A stretch of 64,000 bases of DNA, from the NCBI GenBank assembly GCA_020622085.1, contig JAHRYM010000001.1, forward strand, positions 1,777,620 to 1,841,619, given 5' to 3'. The notes under the pieces are model-generated. The model made no database searches, was not told the DNA's origin, and worked only from the letters and a program-made list of their open reading frames with translations. Shown here piece after piece: positions 24,811 through 34,270 of this stretch. The position numbers were made by a program, and so were the translations under genes. The stretch's first letter is position 1. Each line of letters begins with the position of its first letter. This stretch comes from Paracoccaceae bacterium (lineage in GTDB: Bacteria; Pseudomonadota; Alphaproteobacteria; Rhodobacterales; Rhodobacteraceae).

Positions 24811-25464
24811 ATGACCCTGCTTTGCCGTCTGCGCCTCAGGGCGATCCGCTTCACCGAGGACAGCCGTGGCGCCATGCCGATCGAGGGCCTGATGGCCTTC
24901 ACCTTTCTCGTGTGGTGGTACATGGCCTCGTTCCAGTTCTTCGACGCGTTGCGCCAGAAGAACGTCAACCTCAAGGCCGCCTATACGGTCGCGGACCTCA
25001 TGTCGCGCGAAACCGGCCCCGACCCGACCGACCCGACCAAGGTTGCCATCGACGACGAATACATCAAGGGGCTGAACCGGGTCTTCGATTACCTGACCTT
25101 CTCGCCCCGCCCCACCTGGATCCGGGTGTCGTCGATCTACTGGGACGCGGTGCAGGAGAAATACCGCGTGGAATGGTCCTATGCCACCGGCGGGCATCCG
25201 GCGCAGTCCGATCTGACGCTACAGGCCAGCAAGAACCGGATCCCGAACATGTCCATCGGCGATTCGGCGATCGTGATGGAAACCAACATGGCTTACGTCC
25301 CGATCTTCGACGTGGGGCTTGCCGCGCGCTGGTATGACACGATGATCGTGACACGGCCCCGGTTCGCAGCCTGCATTCCCTGGGACCACTACGCCTGCGG
25401 CTCGAACGCGGGCGGGCCGCCGAACCCCGATGTGATCACGCTCGATCCCGCTTACTCTGACTGA
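24811..25464 (+). CDS. TadE-like membrane protein (third gene of Tad-like cluster)
   Basis: The 217-residue protein has one N-terminal helix (MPIEGLMAFTFLVWWYMASFQFF, about 22-44) with a preceding Gly-Ala and a Glu at helix position 4, the layout of TadE-like pseudopilins. The exported part includes KAAYTVADLMSRETGPDP near 56-73 and a cysteine-bearing C-terminus (FAACIPWDHYACGSN). I assign it to the TadE-like group by layout and neighbours; the family match is weaker than for the gene before it. A strong terminator follows. Confidence 0.6.
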   Translation: MTLLCRLRLRAIRFTEDSRGAMPIEGLMAFTFLVWWYMASFQFFDALRQKNVNLKAAYTVADLMSRETGPDPTDPTKVAIDDEYIKGLNRVFDYLTFSPRPTWIRVSSIYWDAVQEKYRVEWSYATGGHPAQSDLTLQASKNRIPNMSIGDSAIVMETNMAYVPIFDVGLAARWYDTMIVTRPRFAACIPWDHYACGSNAGGPPNPDVITLDPAYSD

Positions 25465-25483
25465 GACCGGCAATACCTGACCC

Positions 25484-25515
25484 AAGCGGTGGCCCCTCCC
25501 ATGGCCGCCGCTTTT
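25484..25515 (+). terminator. Rho-independent terminator of the VWA-Tad cluster
   Basis: AAGCGGTGGCC (25484-25494) pairs with GGCCGCCGCTT (25503-25513), an 11-bp stem with one G-U pair and an 8-base loop, and is followed by TTTT overlapping the stem end. It lies 20 bases after the stop of the third gene. Confidence 0.75.
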
Positions 25516-25724
25516 CCATTCGGCCGACCCAACGCCCCGCCAGAGAGCACCTCCGCGGATCACAGGTGGGGCACACGGGCGCACCGGGGAATGTGCGCCT
25601 TTGAGGCCAGGCCCGCAGCGGGGCCACCGAAGGCCGGAAGACCACCCGGATGCGGGCAGGCCCGGGCCGCCTGCCGCCAATGCCGGTGCTTGCCCCGCCA
25701 CGGCCCGCGGGCTAGGTTTGCGCC

Positions 25725-25982
25725 ATGTCGACGCCCCGTCTTTCCTGCCTGCACCTCCCTGCGGCCCTGCCAGCGGCACTGGTCCTTGCCATGGCTTGTG
25801 CCTGTGCCCGAAGCCCGCTGGCCGATACGGCGGACGGAGCCCTCGACAGCCGGCCCTATCCGGGGCTTGTGCCGTTGGAACAGATCACCACCCTTCCCCC
25901 GCCCGAAGACCCCGGTCCCGCGCTGCAGGCCCGCGCCGCCGCCCTGAAAGCCCGCGCCCAGGCGATCGGCAAGCAGAACTGA
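25725..25982 (+). CDS. Small lipoprotein of unknown function
   Basis: The 85-residue product has a short basic start, a hydrophobic signal and a lipobox-like end (VLAMACACARS, cysteines near residues 25-27). The mature part is Pro/Ala-rich with a helical C-terminus (LQARAAALKARAQAIGKQN). I do not recognise a family. It lies 136 bases upstream of hom on the same strand; similar small lipoproteins are often found there in related genomes, but no functional link is known. Confidence 0.6.
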   Translation: MSTPRLSCLHLPAALPAALVLAMACACARSPLADTADGALDSRPYPGLVPLEQITTLPPPEDPGPALQARAAALKARAQAIGKQN

Positions 25983-26117
25983 ACCTGCCCGGACCATCTG
26001 CGGGGAGGCAAAAAGACCGCAGCGCCGCGCCCTTTGTCCCGCCCGCGTTGCGTGGGTCGCGCGAAGCGGATAACACCCGTCACGACCATACGATGTTTTG
26101 ATCCAGGAGCTACCATC

Positions 26118-27404
26118 ATGTCCGACCGCTTGCGCCTTGGCATCGCCGGGCTGGGAACCGTTGGCATCGGCGTAGTGCGGATCGTCCAGCAACACGCCGC
26201 ATTGATCGCGGCCCGCGCCGGCCGGCGGATCGAGATCACGGCCGTTTCCGCCCGCGACCGCACGCGCAACCGCGACGCGGACCTTTCGGCCTATGCCTGG
26301 GAAACCGATCCGGTGGCGCTGGCCCGGCGGGACGATGTCGATCTGGTGATCGAGGTGATGGGCGGATCCGAGGGCGCGGCCAGGGCCACGACCGAAGCGG
26401 CGCTGGCTGCGGGCAAGGACGTGGTTTCCGCCAACAAGGCGCTTCTGGCGCTGCACGGGCAGGCGCTGGCCGAAGCGGCGGAAGCCGCGGGCCGGGTGAT
26501 CCGCTTCGAGGCGGCGGTCGCGGGCGGGATTCCGGTGATCAAGGCGCTGACCGAAGGTCTGGCCGGCAACGAGATCCGCCGCGTCATGGGCGTGATGAAC
26601 GGAACCTGCAACTATATCCTCACGCGGATGCAGTCGGCGGGCCTGCCCTACGAGACGGTTTTCGAGGAAGCGCGCCAGCTTGGCTATCTGGAAGCCGACC
26701 CGAACCTTGACGTGGGCGGCATCGACGCGGGCCACAAGCTGGCGCTGCTGGCGGCGATCGCTTTTGGCACGAGGGTCGATTTCGGCGCCGTCGAATTGCA
26801 GGGCATCGGCCAGATTTCCATCGACGACATCCGGCTTGCCGAGGACATGGGCTATCGCATCAAGCTCCTGGGTGTTGCGCAGATGACCGGCCGCGGGCTT
26901 GAACAGCGGATGTCACCCTGCCTTGTCCCGGCCAAGAGCCCCCTCGGGCAGCTCGAGGGTGGCACCAACATGGTCGTGCTGGAAGGCGACAGCGTCGGCC
27001 AGATCGTGATGCGCGGCGCCGGCGCGGGCTCGGGCCCGACGGCCAGCGCGGTGATGGCCGACGTGATCGACATTGCCCGCGGCATCCGCATTCCGATGTT
27101 CGGCGTCCCTGCGGCCCTTCTGGCCGAAGCGACCCCCGCCAAGGCCTCGGCCCCGGCGGCCTATTACCTGCGCATGGTGCTGATCGACAAGCCGGGCGCG
27201 CTGGCCAAGGTCGCGGCGGCACTGGGCGAGGCCGGCGTCTCGATCAACCGGATGCGCCAGTATGGCCACGACAGCGCCGAGGCGCCGGTGCTGATCGTCA
27301 CCCACAAGACCACGCGCGACGCGATCGACCATGCCGTGTCGCGGATGGCCCGGACAGATGTGGTTCTGGGTGATCCGGTGGCGCTCCGGATCGAGGATAT
27401 CTGA
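26118..27404 (+). CDS. hom: Homoserine dehydrogenase
   Basis: The 428-residue enzyme reduces aspartate semialdehyde to homoserine for threonine and methionine synthesis. It has the NAD(P) motif GIAGLGTVGIGV near residue 7, the homoserine dehydrogenase core (VSANKALLALHG, EAAVAGGIPVI, MGVMNGTCNYIL) and a C-terminal ACT domain from about 350 (YYLRMVLIDKPGALAKVAAALGEAGVSI), which suggests feedback control by threonine. The ATG at 26118 has CCAGGAG before it. A longer open frame from 26034 is not coding-like. Confidence 0.95.
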   Translation: MSDRLRLGIAGLGTVGIGVVRIVQQHAALIAARAGRRIEITAVSARDRTRNRDADLSAYAWETDPVALARRDDVDLVIEVMGGSEGAARATTEAALAAGKDVVSANKALLALHGQALAEAAEAAGRVIRFEAAVAGGIPVIKALTEGLAGNEIRRVMGVMNGTCNYILTRMQSAGLPYETVFEEARQLGYLEADPNLDVGGIDAGHKLALLAAIAFGTRVDFGAVELQGIGQISIDDIRLAEDMGYRIKLLGVAQMTGRGLEQRMSPCLVPAKSPLGQLEGGTNMVVLEGDSVGQIVMRGAGAGSGPTASAVMADVIDIARGIRIPMFGVPAALLAEATPAKASAPAAYYLRMVLIDKPGALAKVAAALGEAGVSINRMRQYGHDSAEAPVLIVTHKTTRDAIDHAVSRMARTDVVLGDPVALRIEDI

Positions 27405-27409
27405 CCCCG

Positions 27410-28570
27410 TCAGGCGTGGGCCAGCCGATACTGAACGACATCGGTGCGCCCGACCGCGAAAGACGCGGCGCAGGCCGCCAGATAGAAACGCCAGATCCGG
27501 ATGAAGGCGTCGTCGAAGCCCAGCGCCCGGATCTGGTCGCGGGCCGCGTCGAAACGCGCCAGCCATTCCATGAGCGTCCGGCTGTAATCGCGGCCAAAAC
27601 CGAAGGCTTCCTCGACCCGAAGGCCGGCGCGACTTGCCTCGGCCTCGAAGCGCGAGGGGCTTGGCAGCATGCCGCCCGGAAAGATGAAGCTGCGGATCAT
27701 GTCGCCACCCCGGCGATAGGCGTCGAAATGACGGTCCGCCACGGTGATCGTCTGGATCACCGCGCGGCCGCGCATCGCCAGCACCTCGCCGAGCTTGCCG
27801 AAATAGACCGGCCAGAACCTTTCGCCCACCGCCTCGAACATCTCGATCGAAACGACATGGTCGTAGCGCGCCCCCTCGTCGCGGTAATCCTGAAGCGCGA
27901 TCTCGGCCCGCGGACCCAGCCGGTCGCGCGCATAGGCCGCCTGCTCGGCCGAAAGCGTCAGCCCCTTGGGCGCGAAATCGCCGCGCGAAAGCGCGCGTTC
28001 GGCAAAACCGCCCCAGCCGCAGCCGATTTCCAGAAGCCGCCCCGAAGTCGAGGCCAGCCGGTCGATGATGCGGTCATACTTGCGCAACTGCCCGCGGTGC
28101 AGGTCATCCCCAGGCCCCTCGAACAGCGCCGAGGAATAGGTCATGCTGTCGTCAAGCCAGAGCCGGTAGAAATCATTGCCCAGATCGTAATGCGCCGCGA
28201 TGTTGCGCCGCGACCCCTTGCGGGTGTTGCGGTCGAACCAGTAAAGCGCCCGCACGACCATCGCCCGCAGCCGCGAACCATAGACATAGCGATCAAGCGC
28301 CTCTTCGTTCATCAGCGCGAATGTCAGAAGCCGCGTCAGATCGCGGGTATCGCAATCGCCGTCGCGGTAGGCCTCGGTCATGCCGATGTCACCCGCCGCG
28401 ACCAGCCGCGTGACCATCCGCCAGTCGCGGACCTCAAGATCCGCGTCGACCCCGGGCCCGTCGCCGGCAAAGTGGTGGCGGCTGCCATCGGGAAGGGTCA
28501 GATCAAGGCTGCCGCAGCGGATCCGCGACAGGCTTTGCAGGAATTCCGTCTGAATGGTCTTTGCAAGCAT
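27410..28570 (-). CDS. cfa: Cyclopropane-fatty-acyl-phospholipid synthase family methyltransferase
   Basis: The 386-residue protein has an N-terminal lipid-binding region (VRDWRMVTRLVAAGDIGMTEAYRDGDCDT) and a SAM domain with LLEIGCGWGGFAERA near residue 180. Typical segments include YDLGNDFYRLWLDDSMTYSSALF and MFEAVGERFWPVYF. It adds a methylene group from SAM to unsaturated phospholipid acyl chains in the membrane. GGGAGGAAAGACGGG precedes the ATG at 28570. The end is five bases from the convergent hom stop. A much longer open frame upstream is a GC-rich shadow. Confidence 0.9.
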   Translation of the reverse strand: MLAKTIQTEFLQSLSRIRCGSLDLTLPDGSRHHFAGDGPGVDADLEVRDWRMVTRLVAAGDIGMTEAYRDGDCDTRDLTRLLTFALMNEEALDRYVYGSRLRAMVVRALYWFDRNTRKGSRRNIAAHYDLGNDFYRLWLDDSMTYSSALFEGPGDDLHRGQLRKYDRIIDRLASTSGRLLEIGCGWGGFAERALSRGDFAPKGLTLSAEQAAYARDRLGPRAEIALQDYRDEGARYDHVVSIEMFEAVGERFWPVYFGKLGEVLAMRGRAVIQTITVADRHFDAYRRGGDMIRSFIFPGGMLPSPSRFEAEASRAGLRVEEAFGFGRDYSRTLMEWLARFDAARDQIRALGFDDAFIRIWRFYLAACAASFAVGRTDVVQYRLAHA

Positions 28571-28964
28571 TCCCGTCTTTCCTCCCCCTTTCCTGTCCCT
28601 CCTGTGCCGGCGGGCGCCTGGCAAGTATGTTGTCACCCGGGGGGGCGCGCACCCTGACAGCCCTGCATCTGCCCCTATCCGCAGGCAATGGCAGGCACCC
28701 GCCGCGCATTTCACGCATTTTGCGAACCGTCTCCGTCCGCGATGTCGCGCGCCAGCCCTCCCTGACAGGCAAATGATACAGACGATCCGGCCTTTCGCAA
28801 CAATCGGGATCGCCACCGGCCCCCCCGGCCCGCTTTCCGGGCAAGCCGCCGCTGGCGGATGGCGGGTCCGGGCGATGCATGAGTGATTGCATGGCCCGGC
28901 GCGGCTGCGATACTGCGTGGCAGGATGATCCATCGGTCCTGTTGTTCGGGCAAGGGGTTGGGCG
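28571..28964. promoter_or_regulatory. Divergent region of cfa and ppk2 with cfa promoter candidate
   Basis: The 394 bases hold no convincing gene. On the minus strand, TTGCGA (28795-28800) and TATCAT (28773-28778), spaced by 16 bases, form a possible sigma-70-type promoter for cfa with a leader of about 200 nt. The rest is GC-rich with several short C and G runs, and no terminator was seen. Confidence 0.4.
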
Positions 28965-29915
28965 ATGTCGAAGGACAAGAAGCGAAAGCACAAGGAGACG
29001 GCTGACAGCGACATGGCACCCAGGCCTGCGGCGGTTCCGGCCCACGCGTCCGACGCGATCCCCTTCGTCGGCGACATCACCCGCTATCTGCTGACCGAAG
29101 CGCCCGCAGACATCCGCAGGGTGATCGCGGCGGCGGACAAGGACGACATCCTGTCCAAGGACTACCCCTACCGCGAGGAAATCGACGGGGACGAGGCCGA
29201 CGACCATCTGGACCGGCTGCAGGTCGAGCTGGTGAGGATGTCCTACCACCTGCGTGCGACGGGCCAGCGACTGGTCATCCTGTTCGAGGGCCGCGATGCC
29301 GCCGGCAAGGGCGGAACCATCGAGCGGATGCGCGAGAACCTCAACCCGCGGCAGGCCTATATCGTCGCGCTCCCCAAGCCCTCGGAGCGCGAAGCGACAC
29401 AATGGTATTTCCAGCGCTATGTCGACTGGCTTCCGGCGGCGGGGGAAATCGCGCTGTTCGACCGCAGTTGGTACAACCGCGGTGTGGTGGAAAAGGTCTT
29501 CGGATTCTGCACCGAAGACCAGCGCGCGGCCTTCTTCCGGCAATTGCCGCAGTTCGAGACCCTGCTGATCGACGAGGGGATCGCACTGGTCAAGCTGTGG
29601 CTTTCGGTGGACCGCGCCGAACAGCTCAAGCGCTTCCTCGACCGCGAAAAAGATCCGCTGAAACAGTGGAAGCTCAGCTGGATCGACGTCGAGGGCCTGC
29701 GGAAGTGGGATGACTATACTGCCGCCATCGCCGAAACGATGGAGAAATCGCACCTCAAGCGCGCACCCTGGACGGTGATCCTGTCCGATGACAAGGACCG
29801 CGCCCGCATTGCCGCAATCCAGACGGTGCTGAATGCCGTCGACTACAAGGGCCGCGACGACAAGGCGATCGGCCGGGTCGACGAACGGATCTGCGGCGGG
29901 CCAGACCTTCTGTGA
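28965..29915 (+). CDS. ppk2: Polyphosphate kinase 2
   Basis: The 316-residue PPK2 enzyme moves phosphate between polyphosphate and nucleoside diphosphates or triphosphates. The Walker A motif [12 protein letters not shown] is near residue 107, and the Walker B/lid region [12 protein letters not shown] near 164 is intact. [17 protein letters not shown]-type sequence (here [17 protein letters not shown]) lies between. Length and single-domain form fit class I PPK2. The N-terminus is lysine-rich and probably disordered. The stop overlaps the start of the TetR-type gene by one base, so the regulator may be made with the enzyme. Confidence 0.93.
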   Translation: MSKDKKRKHKETADSDMAPRPAAVPAHASDAIPFVGDITRYLLTEAPADIRRVIAAADKDDILSKDYPYREEIDGDEADDHLDRLQVELVRMSYHLRATGQRLVILFEGRDAAGKGGTIERMRENLNPRQAYIVALPKPSEREATQWYFQRYVDWLPAAGEIALFDRSWYNRGVVEKVFGFCTEDQRAAFFRQLPQFETLLIDEGIALVKLWLSVDRAEQLKRFLDREKDPLKQWKLSWIDVEGLRKWDDYTAAIAETMEKSHLKRAPWTVILSDDKDRARIAAIQTVLNAVDYKGRDDKAIGRVDERICGGPDLL

Positions 29916-30532
29916 TGGCCAAGCAGGGATACCACCACGGCAACCTGCGCCAGGCGCTGGTCGAAGCGGCGCTGGACCTGATCCGCGCGCAGGGTCCGCA
30001 AGGGTTCAGCCTGTCGGACGCCGCCAAGGCCGCTGGCGTGACCCCGGCCGCCGTCTACCGCCACTTCGCCGGCCGCGACGATCTGATTGCCGAATGTGCG
30101 CGGCAGGGATTCGTGATCTTCGCCGATGTGATGGAACGCGCCCATGACGGTGGCCGTCCATCAGCGCTCAAGGCCTTCGAGGCGACGGGCCGCGCCTATC
30201 TGGGCTTTGCCCGCGCCTATCCTGGGCATTACATGGCGATGTTCGAAAGCGGCCTTCGGGTCAGTGCAACGCCCGAACTGGCCGAGGCCGCCCGCCGCGC
30301 CGGGGCGGTGATGACGCGCGCAGCACAGGCGCTGGCCGAACACCTGCCCGAAAACCGCAGGCCACCGGCCGCGATGTTCGCCGCCCATGTGCAGGCCATG
30401 AGCCATGGAATCGTCGAACTTTACGCCAGGGGCGCCCCCGGTGCCCGGTCCCCGTTCCCGCCCGAGGAACTGCTTGAGACGGGAATCGGCATCTATCTTC
30501 GCGGGCTTGGCCTGTTGCCGGCAGACGAATGA
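29915..30532 (+). CDS. TetR/AcrR-family regulator with WHG-type C-terminal domain
   Basis: The 205-residue protein begins YHHGNLRQALVEAALDLI, the TetR start typical of WHG-domain members. The helix-turn-helix SLSDAAKAAGVTPAAVYRHFAGRDDL is near residues 33-57. The C-terminal ligand domain includes GRAYLGFARAYPGHYMAMF near 94. A GTG at 29912 and an ATG at 29915 are both possible; the ATG overlaps the ppk2 stop by one base. Its target genes and ligand are unknown; control of ppk2 is a plausible guess only. Confidence 0.82.
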   Translation: MAKQGYHHGNLRQALVEAALDLIRAQGPQGFSLSDAAKAAGVTPAAVYRHFAGRDDLIAECARQGFVIFADVMERAHDGGRPSALKAFEATGRAYLGFARAYPGHYMAMFESGLRVSATPELAEAARRAGAVMTRAAQALAEHLPENRRPPAAMFAAHVQAMSHGIVELYARGAPGARSPFPPEELLETGIGIYLRGLGLLPADE

Positions 30533-30694
30533 GCCGCAAGCCGCTTGCCCTCCCCCGTGCCGGCCCGCAGCACCTTGCCCGCGACGACAAATCCGCTACG
30601 TCAGGTGCGGGAAACGGTCGACAGGCACGATTGCCCCTGCCTTGGAACATGGATTTCGGCTAAACCTTTGCCCGAACGATCAGATCAACCGGAC

Positions 30695-31924
30695 ATGACA
30701 GACAAGAAAAGCCTTTCCCCGAGCCTCGCCCGCGTTGCGCAGGGCGACCTTTGCGCCGGCTGTGGCGCCTGTGCGGGGCTGTTTCCCGAACAGATCCGGA
30801 TGGAGGCGCAGGGCCGCGGCTGGCTGCGCCCGGTCCAGTCCGCCCCCCTGAGCGAGCGCGAGGACCGCACCATCGCCGCGATCTGCCCGGGCCTTGGCCA
30901 GACGGTCGAAGCTGACGGCCGGCCCGATCCGGTGCTTTGGGGGCCGCATGTCTCGGTGCAGGTCGGCTGGGCGGTTGACCCGGAGGTGCGCCATGCCGGA
31001 TCCTCGGGCGGGGCGCTGTCGATGCTGCTGATCCACCTGCTCGAGACGGGCGAGGTCGATGCCGTGGTGCAGACCGCCGCCGCGCCCGACCTGGCGATCG
31101 GCAATGCCACCGTGATCTCGACCTCGGCCGAAGACATCGTTGCGGCCGCCGGGTCGCGCTATGCGCCCTCGGCGCCGCTTGACGGGCTGTCGCGTCTTGC
31201 CGCCGACGGCCGCCGCTTTGCCTTTGTCGGCAAGCCCTGCGATGCGGCGGCGCTTCGGGCGCTGATCGCGGTTGAACCGAAATACGGCCAGATATTTCCG
31301 GTGATCCTGTCATTTTTCTGCGCCGGCGTGCCAAGCCACAGCGGCGGCATGGAAGTGTTGGGCGCACTCGGCACCAGCCTCGATCAGGTCGACCGCTTCC
31401 GCTTTCGCGGCAACGGCTGGCCGGGGCGCGCCACGGCGGTGATGAAGGACGGCACCGAACGCTCGATGAGCTATCACGACAGCTGGGGGCGCATTCTTTC
31501 GCGCCACCTGCAACACCGCTGCAAGATCTGCGCCGACGGCACCGGGATCGCGGCCGATCTGGTCTGCGCCGATGCCTGGGAAAGCGACGAGGCCGGATAC
31601 CCCGTCTTTGACGATGCCGAAGGCACCAGCCTGTTCATGGCCCGGACCGAACAGGGGGCCAGGATCCTTGCCGCCGCCCAAGGACGGGGCCGGATCCGGA
31701 CCGAAGACTTTGACCTGCCTTCGCTCACCGGCATCCAGCCCGGCCAGCGCGAACGCCGCCGCGCGCTTCTGGCCCGGCTTCTGGCGCTGCGGCTGGCAGG
31801 GCGGCCGATCCCGCGCTACCGTGGGTTGCAGATCCTGCCGGCCGCCCGTCAGAACACCATCCGCAAGAACCTGCGCAACTTCGCCGGGATGCTTCGCCGG
31901 TCGCTGTTTCGCCGCCGATCCTGA
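30695..31924 (+). CDS. Coenzyme F420 hydrogenase/dehydrogenase beta-subunit-like protein (FrhB family)
   Basis: The 409-residue protein has an N-terminal ferredoxin-like cysteine group CAGCGACAG near residue 21, then FrhB core segments (RHAGSSGGALSMLL near 103, GKPCDAAALRAL near 178, LSFFCAGVPS near 205 and CKICADG near 270). In bacteria without F420 such proteins occur in polysaccharide loci, where their redox role is unclear. A pyruvyl transferase gene follows 55 bases downstream, which fits that setting. The ATG at 30695 follows a weak leader. The open frame from 30545 adds a poor N-terminus. Confidence 0.75.
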   Translation: MTDKKSLSPSLARVAQGDLCAGCGACAGLFPEQIRMEAQGRGWLRPVQSAPLSEREDRTIAAICPGLGQTVEADGRPDPVLWGPHVSVQVGWAVDPEVRHAGSSGGALSMLLIHLLETGEVDAVVQTAAAPDLAIGNATVISTSAEDIVAAAGSRYAPSAPLDGLSRLAADGRRFAFVGKPCDAAALRALIAVEPKYGQIFPVILSFFCAGVPSHSGGMEVLGALGTSLDQVDRFRFRGNGWPGRATAVMKDGTERSMSYHDSWGRILSRHLQHRCKICADGTGIAADLVCADAWESDEAGYPVFDDAEGTSLFMARTEQGARILAAAQGRGRIRTEDFDLPSLTGIQPGQRERRRALLARLLALRLAGRPIPRYRGLQILPAARQNTIRKNLRNFAGMLRRSLFRRRS

Positions 31925-31979
31925 CTGCCAGGCCCAAGAACCCGCCACCGCACCCAAACGAAAAAGCACCGGAGCATTC

Positions 31980-33161
31980 ATGCCCAAGACATTGCGCCCG
32001 ATCCGCGTCTGCCTGATCATGCATTCGACCCGATCCGACAACCTTGGTGTCGGCGCACTCACGGTTTCCGAAGTGGCGATCCTGCGCGACCTGGCAAAGC
32101 GCCTTGGCCGCGGCATCGAGATCACCGTTCTGGACTGGAAGGATGCGCGCACGCCCTATGTGTCTGGCCCCGATATCCGCATCATCGACTTCGGCGGCAG
32201 GGAACTGCTGGACCCCCGGAGATACCTTGCGACGGCAAGGGCGTCGGACTTGGTGATCGACATCGGTGCGGGCGACAGCTTTGCCGACATCTACGGGGGC
32301 AAGCGGCTGCGGCGGATGTTCATAATGAAATACCTGGCCCATCTGGCCGGAACACCGCTGATCCTTGCACCCCAGACCATCGGCCCCTTCACCAAGGCGT
32401 CGTCGCGGTTCCTTGCGCGGCTCAGCATGAAGTGGTCGGCGGTGGTGGCCAGCCGCGACAAGCTGTCGACCAAGGCCGCGCGCGACATGGGCATCACCCG
32501 CATTGTCGAAGCCTCCGACGTGGCGCTGCGCCTGCCTTATGACGCGCCACCCACGCGCGCGCCGGGCGGGCCGGTCAGGGTCGGGCTCAATGTCTCGGGC
32601 CTGCTGTTCGGTGGCGGCTATACGGGCAAGAACGAATTCGGCCTGACGATGGATTACCCGGCGCTGGTCCGTGATATCGTGCGGCATTTCCATTCGATCG
32701 GCTGCGAAGTGCATTTGGTTCCGCATGTGCTGGTTTCTTCCGGTCCGATGCGGGGCGAGGACGATTCAGCCGCGTCGGAAAAGCTTGCGACCGAATTTCC
32801 GGGCACCATCATCGCGCCGCGCTTCGCTTCCCCTTCCGAGGCGAAGAGCTATATCGCGGGTCTGGATTTCTTCATGGGCGCGCGGATGCACGCCTGTATC
32901 GCGGCCTTCTCGTCGGGGGTGCCGGTCATTCCGATGGCCTATTCGCGCAAGTTCGAAGGTCTTTTCGGCTCCATCGGCTTTGACCGGACGGTGGACTGCA
33001 CCAAGGAGTCGCCCGAGGCGATCCTGGCCAAGATCAAGGCCGGGTTCGAGGATCGCGCCGCCATCAAGGCCGAAGGCGACGCCGCGCTGGCGCGGGGCAA
33101 GGAGAAGCTTCTGGACTATGAAAACGCGCTTCTGGCGGTGATGCAGCGGATCAGGGACTGA
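31980..33161 (+). CDS. Polysaccharide pyruvyl transferase family protein
   Basis: The 393-residue protein matches the PS_pyruv_trans family: an early N-terminal strand (CLIMHSTRSDNLGVGALTVSE), then IDIGAGDSFADIYG near 85, LAPQTIGPF near 123, LNVSGLLFGGG near 203 and a C-terminal MGARMHACIAAFSSGVPVIPMAYSRKFEG near 300. Family members add pyruvate ketals to exopolysaccharides using phosphoenolpyruvate, as in EPS and colanic acid synthesis. The acceptor is unknown. It pairs with the FrhB-like gene. No other polysaccharide genes lie in the window. Confidence 0.82.
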   Translation: MPKTLRPIRVCLIMHSTRSDNLGVGALTVSEVAILRDLAKRLGRGIEITVLDWKDARTPYVSGPDIRIIDFGGRELLDPRRYLATARASDLVIDIGAGDSFADIYGGKRLRRMFIMKYLAHLAGTPLILAPQTIGPFTKASSRFLARLSMKWSAVVASRDKLSTKAARDMGITRIVEASDVALRLPYDAPPTRAPGGPVRVGLNVSGLLFGGGYTGKNEFGLTMDYPALVRDIVRHFHSIGCEVHLVPHVLVSSGPMRGEDDSAASEKLATEFPGTIIAPRFASPSEAKSYIAGLDFFMGARMHACIAAFSSGVPVIPMAYSRKFEGLFGSIGFDRTVDCTKESPEAILAKIKAGFEDRAAIKAEGDAALARGKEKLLDYENALLAVMQRIRD

Positions 33162-33178
33162 TCCCGCGCCGCCCCTTC

Positions 33179-34270
33179 CTAGCGGAACAGCACCAGAGCG
33201 CCCGAGGACCACGCAACGCGGGTGCGCGCACCACGCTCCAGCACCTCGCGGCCAAAGACGTTGCGCATGGATATCCGCACGGGTTCGGTCACGCCATCCA
33301 GCTTGACGTCGTAGTAGGTCATGTCGCCATAATAGACGACTTCCTCGATGATGCCGGGCGCCTCACGGTCAAGCGGCGTCTGGCCTTCGTAAAGGATGGT
33401 CAGCGTTTCCGGGCGGAATCCCACCGCTGCGGCACCGTCATGCGAATTCGACACCTGATCGGCATCAATCGACGCGCGGCCAAAGCCCTGCACTTCGATC
33501 TCGACCTTGCCGCCAGCTTCCGAGAGGATCGTCGCGGGCAGGAAGTTCATCACGCCGATGAAATCGGCCACCTTGCGGGTCTTGGGGCGACGGTAAAGCG
33601 TTTCGGGATCGTCAAGCTGCGCGATCTCGCCCTCGAACATCACGGCGATCCGGTCGGACATGACCAGCGCCTCTTCCTGGTCATGGGTGACAAGGATGAA
33701 GGTGATGCCGACCTGGCGTTGCAGCTTGATCAGTTCGACCTGCATGTGTTCGCGCATCTTCTTGTCGAGCGCCGAGAGCGGTTCGTCCAGCAGCAAGACC
33801 TTCGGCTTCAGGATCAGCGCGCGCGCCAGAGCCACGCGTTGCCGCTGGCCACCCGACAGGGCATGGGCGGCGCGTTTGCCGTAGCCTTTCAGGCCGACCA
33901 TCTCGAGCGTCTCGTCCACGGCCTTCTGCTTTTCAGCCGCCGTGCGCGGATCGCGGCGCAGGCCGAAGCCCACGTTCTGTTCGACCGAAAGGTGCGGGAA
34001 GATCGCGTAGGACTGGAACACCATGTTGGTGGGGCGCTTGTTGGCCGGCACATCCTCCATCGACTTGCCGTCGATCATCACCACGCCCGAGGTGATGTCC
34101 TCGAAGCCTGCGATGGTGCGCAGGAGCGTGGTCTTGCCGCAGCCTGACGGACCCAGCAGGGAAAAGAACTCACCCGCCCGGATTTCGGCATTGATGCCGC
34201 GCAGCGCGTGGTAGTCGCCATACCACTTCTGCACGTCCTTGAGTTCGATCATCGGTTTGGCGGATGTCAC
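33179..34270 (-). CDS. potA: ABC transporter ATP-binding protein, spermidine/putrescine type
   Basis: The 363-residue ATPase has Walker A GPSGCGKTTLLR near residue 40, the Q-loop VFQSYAIFPHL, the signature LSGGQRQRVALARAL near 140, Walker B VLLLDEPLSALD near 160 and the H-loop THDQEEAL near 196. A C-terminal TOBE-like region follows. It energises uptake through the two permeases upstream, with which it overlaps by 4 bases. The substrate class (polyamine or a similar small cation/organic compound) is inferred from PotA-type similarity and could be different. No binding protein is present in the cluster. Confidence 0.85.
   Translation of the reverse strand: MTSAKPMIELKDVQKWYGDYHALRGINAEIRAGEFFSLLGPSGCGKTTLLRTIAGFEDITSGVVMIDGKSMEDVPANKRPTNMVFQSYAIFPHLSVEQNVGFGLRRDPRTAAEKQKAVDETLEMVGLKGYGKRAAHALSGGQRQRVALARALILKPKVLLLDEPLSALDKKMREHMQVELIKLQRQVGITFILVTHDQEEALVMSDRIAVMFEGEIAQLDDPETLYRRPKTRKVADFIGVMNFLPATILSEAGGKVEIEVQGFGRASIDADQVSNSHDGAAAVGFRPETLTILYEGQTPLDREAPGIIEEVVYYGDMTYYDVKLDGVTEPVRISMRNVFGREVLERGARTRVAWSSGALVLFR

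Noticed and set aside
25983-26117. Possible riboswitch upstream of hom
   Set aside because: No recognisable SAM or threonine-related aptamer pattern or attenuator with a U run was seen.
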